Below, piece by piece: positions 5,414 to 7,013 of a stretch of DNA of 7,013 bases. The notes below the pieces were generated by a model. That model was not told the DNA's origin, did no database searches, and saw nothing but the letters and a program-made list of their open reading frames with translations. Both the position numbers and the translations under genes were made by a program. Each line of letters opens with the position of its first letter. Position 1 is the first letter of the stretch. Origin of the DNA: Alphaproteobacteria bacterium. GTDB lineage: Bacteria > Pseudomonadota > Alphaproteobacteria > Sphingomonadales > Sphingomonadaceae. Location of the stretch: positions 1-7,013 of the forward strand of contig VBAE01000023.1 of assembly GCA_005882415.1 (NCBI GenBank), given 5' to 3'.

Positions 5414-5865
5414 ACGAACACCATCCCGATCCAGTCTGCGATGAGAGCGGGCTTGTCTCCGCCTTCGATCTCCACGGTGACCGTGTGCACGAACTGGTAT
5501 TGGCCGGGGCGCTTTTCGTCGAAGCTCCTCAGCACGAAGCGGCCGCGGACTCGGCTGCCTGAGCGGACGGGGGAGAGGAAGCGCACTTTCTCGAAGCCGT
5601 AATTGACGCCCATCTTGGCGTCCCCGGGCCTCAGCATGGCGTCGGCGGCCATCCGCGAGAGCAGCGACAGAGTGAGGAAACCGTGGGCGATGGTGCCGCC
5701 GAACGGCGTCTTCGCCGCCGCTTCCTCGTCGACATGGATGAACTGGTGATCCTGAGTCACCTCGGCGAACAGGTCGATCGCCTTCTGGTCGACGAGAATC
5801 CAGTCGGACACGCCGACTTCTGTCCCCACTGCGGCGCTGATCTCGTCTAGGCTGGCGATAGGCAT
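5410..5865 (-). CDS. MaoC-family (R)-specific enoyl-CoA hydratase/dehydratase
   Basis: A 151-residue single hot-dog-fold protein. The hydratase motif is clear: Asp39 and His44 in TQDHQFIHVD, followed by GGTIAHGFLTLSL (56-68). Such enzymes hydrate trans-2-enoyl-CoA to (R)-3-hydroxyacyl-CoA; PhaJ members supply PHA synthase, others act in acyl-CoA or related pathways. The length fits a single-domain MaoC protein of the 'MaoC family dehydratase' type (NodN-like) rather than the shorter PhaJ of about 135 aa, so phaJ is not assigned. The ATG at 5865 has no Shine-Dalgarno. The gene diverges from putA with only 25 bp between start codons and converges on doc with a 4-bp overlap. Confidence 0.9.
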   Translation of the reverse strand: MPIASLDEISAAVGTEVGVSDWILVDQKAIDLFAEVTQDHQFIHVDEEAAAKTPFGGTIAHGFLTLSLLSRMAADAMLRPGDAKMGVNYGFEKVRFLSPVRSGSRVRGRFVLRSFDEKRPGQYQFVHTVTVEIEGGDKPALIADWIGMVFV

Positions 5866-5873
5866 GAGTGGGG

Positions 5874-5901
5874 TCTAGAGCGCCGGTGCTATGAGACTCA
5901 A
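5874..5901 (-). promoter_or_regulatory. Very tentative promoter of the MaoC gene
   Basis: On the minus strand, TTGAGT (5901-5896), a 16-bp spacer, and TCTAGA (5879-5874), ending eight bases before the ATG. The layout matches the thiolase candidate, but the -10 match is only 3/6. Confidence 0.15.
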
Positions 5902-7013
5902 GCCCTCCGATACCGCTCCCGCCGCGGACGCTACGGCATCCGCGCGCGCCGACATCGCCAAATTGCACCGCGCCCCCGAACCGCAGGTGCTCGCCCCCCT
6001 GCTGAAGGACGCTGCGCTCGACCCCGAGTCGCGCCGCCGCGTCGAGCACCGCGCCCTGGCCATGCTCGCCGAGCTCCGCACCGCCCAGTCCTCGGGCTGG
6101 GTGAACCAGTTCCTGCAGGAGTACCGCCTCAACACGTCGGAAGGCGTGGCGCTCCTGTCGCTCGCCGAGGCGTTCCTCCGAGTCCCCGATCCCGAGACCG
6201 CGGACCAGCTCATCGCCGACAAGCTCGGCAACGCGGATTGGCGTGCGCATAAGGGCAAGTCGAACTCCACTTTGGTCAATTCGGCGACGTGGGGGCTGGT
6301 GATCGGCCGCGCCTTGGTCAGCGACACCGAGCAGGCGAGCTCGCTGAAACGCCTGCTCGCCCGCGCCGGGGAGCCGTTCGTCCGGCAGGCGGTGGGTGCG
6401 GCGATGCGGCTGATGGGTGAGATCTTTGTCATGGGCCGCACCATCGACGAAGCGATCCGCCGGATGGACAAGCGCGAGAATGCCGGCTTCACTGCAAGCT
6501 TCGACATGCTCGGCGAGGCGGCGCGCACCTTCCCCGACGCCGAACGCTATTTCGCCTCCTACGAAGGCGCGATCCGGGCGGTCGGCCGGGTCGCCGCGCG
6601 CGGCCATTCGATCTCGGTCAAGCTCTCCGCGCTCCACCCGCGCTACGAGGTCGCCCATTATCAAAGCTGCGTCCCCTCGCTGGTCGGCCAGGTCGAGGCG
6701 CTCGCCGTGCTGGCCAAGCAGTCCGGCATCGGCTTCACCATCGACGCGGAGGAGAGCGAGCGGCTCGAGATGAGCCTCGACATCATCGAGACCGTCGCCG
6801 GCCTCCCCTCGCTCAAGGGCTGGGACGGGCTCGGAATGGCGGTCCAGGCTTACGGCAAGAGATGCCGCCCGGTGATCGCCTGGGCCGACGCGGTCGGCGG
6901 CGCCACCGGCCGCCGGATCGCCGTCCGCCTGGTCAAGGGCGCCTATTGGGACAGCGAGATCAAGCGCACCCAGGAGCAGGGCCTCGCCGACTATCCCTTG
7001 TTCACCCGCAAGG
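5891..7013 (+). CDS. putA: PutA, proline dehydrogenase part (partial, 3' end outside window)
   Basis: The first 374 codons of a bifunctional proline dehydrogenase / L-glutamate-gamma-semialdehyde dehydrogenase, which oxidises proline to glutamate using FAD and then NAD+. The frame stays open to the window edge. No ribbon-helix-helix domain precedes the helical arm (about residues 20-195), so this PutA should not be a DNA-binding repressor. The PRODH barrel then shows FDMLGEA (204-210), SVKLSALHPRYE (242-253), IDAEE (284-288), VQAYGKR (318-324), VRLVKGAYWDSEIKR (345-359) and YPLFTRK (368-374). The catalytic Arg pair, the rest of the barrel and the aldehyde dehydrogenase domain lie beyond the window, so bifunctionality is inferred from the N-terminal architecture. 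ATG 5891 is preceded by an in-frame TAG at 5876, which limits upstream starts. No strong Shine-Dalgarno is visible. Confidence 0.93.
   Translation, partial: MRLKPSDTAPAADATASARADIAKLHRAPEPQVLAPLLKDAALDPESRRRVEHRALAMLAELRTAQSSGWVNQFLQEYRLNTSEGVALLSLAEAFLRVPDPETADQLIADKLGNADWRAHKGKSNSTLVNSATWGLVIGRALVSDTEQASSLKRLLARAGEPFVRQAVGAAMRLMGEIFVMGRTIDEAIRRMDKRENAGFTASFDMLGEAARTFPDAERYFASYEGAIRAVGRVAARGHSISVKLSALHPRYEVAHYQSCVPSLVGQVEALAVLAKQSGIGFTIDAEESERLEMSLDIIETVAGLPSLKGWDGLGMAVQAYGKRCRPVIAWADAVGGATGRRIAVRLVKGAYWDSEIKRTQEQGLADYPLFTRK

Noticed and set aside
4835..6664. A 609-codon minus-strand open frame.
   Set aside because: It is antisense to antitoxin, doc and putA, and out of frame with the MaoC gene; no domain is seen.

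Overview
The window is GC-rich and looks like an alphaproteobacterial chromosome, most plausibly a sphingomonad. The basis is the strong G/C third-position codon bias, the family resemblance of the proteins (intracellular PHA depolymerase, PutA, thiolase, MaoC-type hydratase), and two kinds of dispersed palindromic intergenic repeat that I associate with sphingomonads from memory. No phage, IS element, CRISPR array, rRNA or tRNA was seen.

Layout, left to right. An intracellular polyhydroxyalkanoate depolymerase gene (phaZ, + strand, 39-1283) is followed by a 446-bp gap. The gap holds two equal-length palindromic repeats exactly 126 bp apart, then a small transcription unit: a 22-codon ORF behind an extreme Shine-Dalgarno sequence, a small hairpin and a textbook intrinsic terminator. 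Next come three minus-strand genes, named here from 1730 upward: a DHA2-type MFS transporter that seems to have lost an in-frame piece across TM1-TM2, an 85-aa conserved-looking unknown protein, and an acetyl-CoA acyltransferase (thiolase). A different palindromic repeat separates the transporter from the small gene. A two-gene AbrB/MazE-Doc toxin-antitoxin module runs on the + strand (4789-5413) between the thiolase gene and a minus-strand MaoC-family hydratase gene (5410-5865). Doc and the hydratase gene converge and share the palindrome CTAG as both stop codons. A PutA-type proline dehydrogenase gene starts at 5891 on the + strand and runs off the window.

Function. PhaZ, the thiolase and the MaoC hydratase all fit PHA or acyl-CoA (beta-oxidation-like) carbon metabolism. 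PutA feeds proline carbon to glutamate. The toxin-antitoxin module is an accessory pair embedded among these housekeeping genes. The most interesting parts are the micro-ORF/sRNA-like unit near 1582-1727, the truncated transporter, and the probably leaderless toxin-antitoxin promoter with a palindrome over its -10 element. No clearly new multi-gene system is visible.
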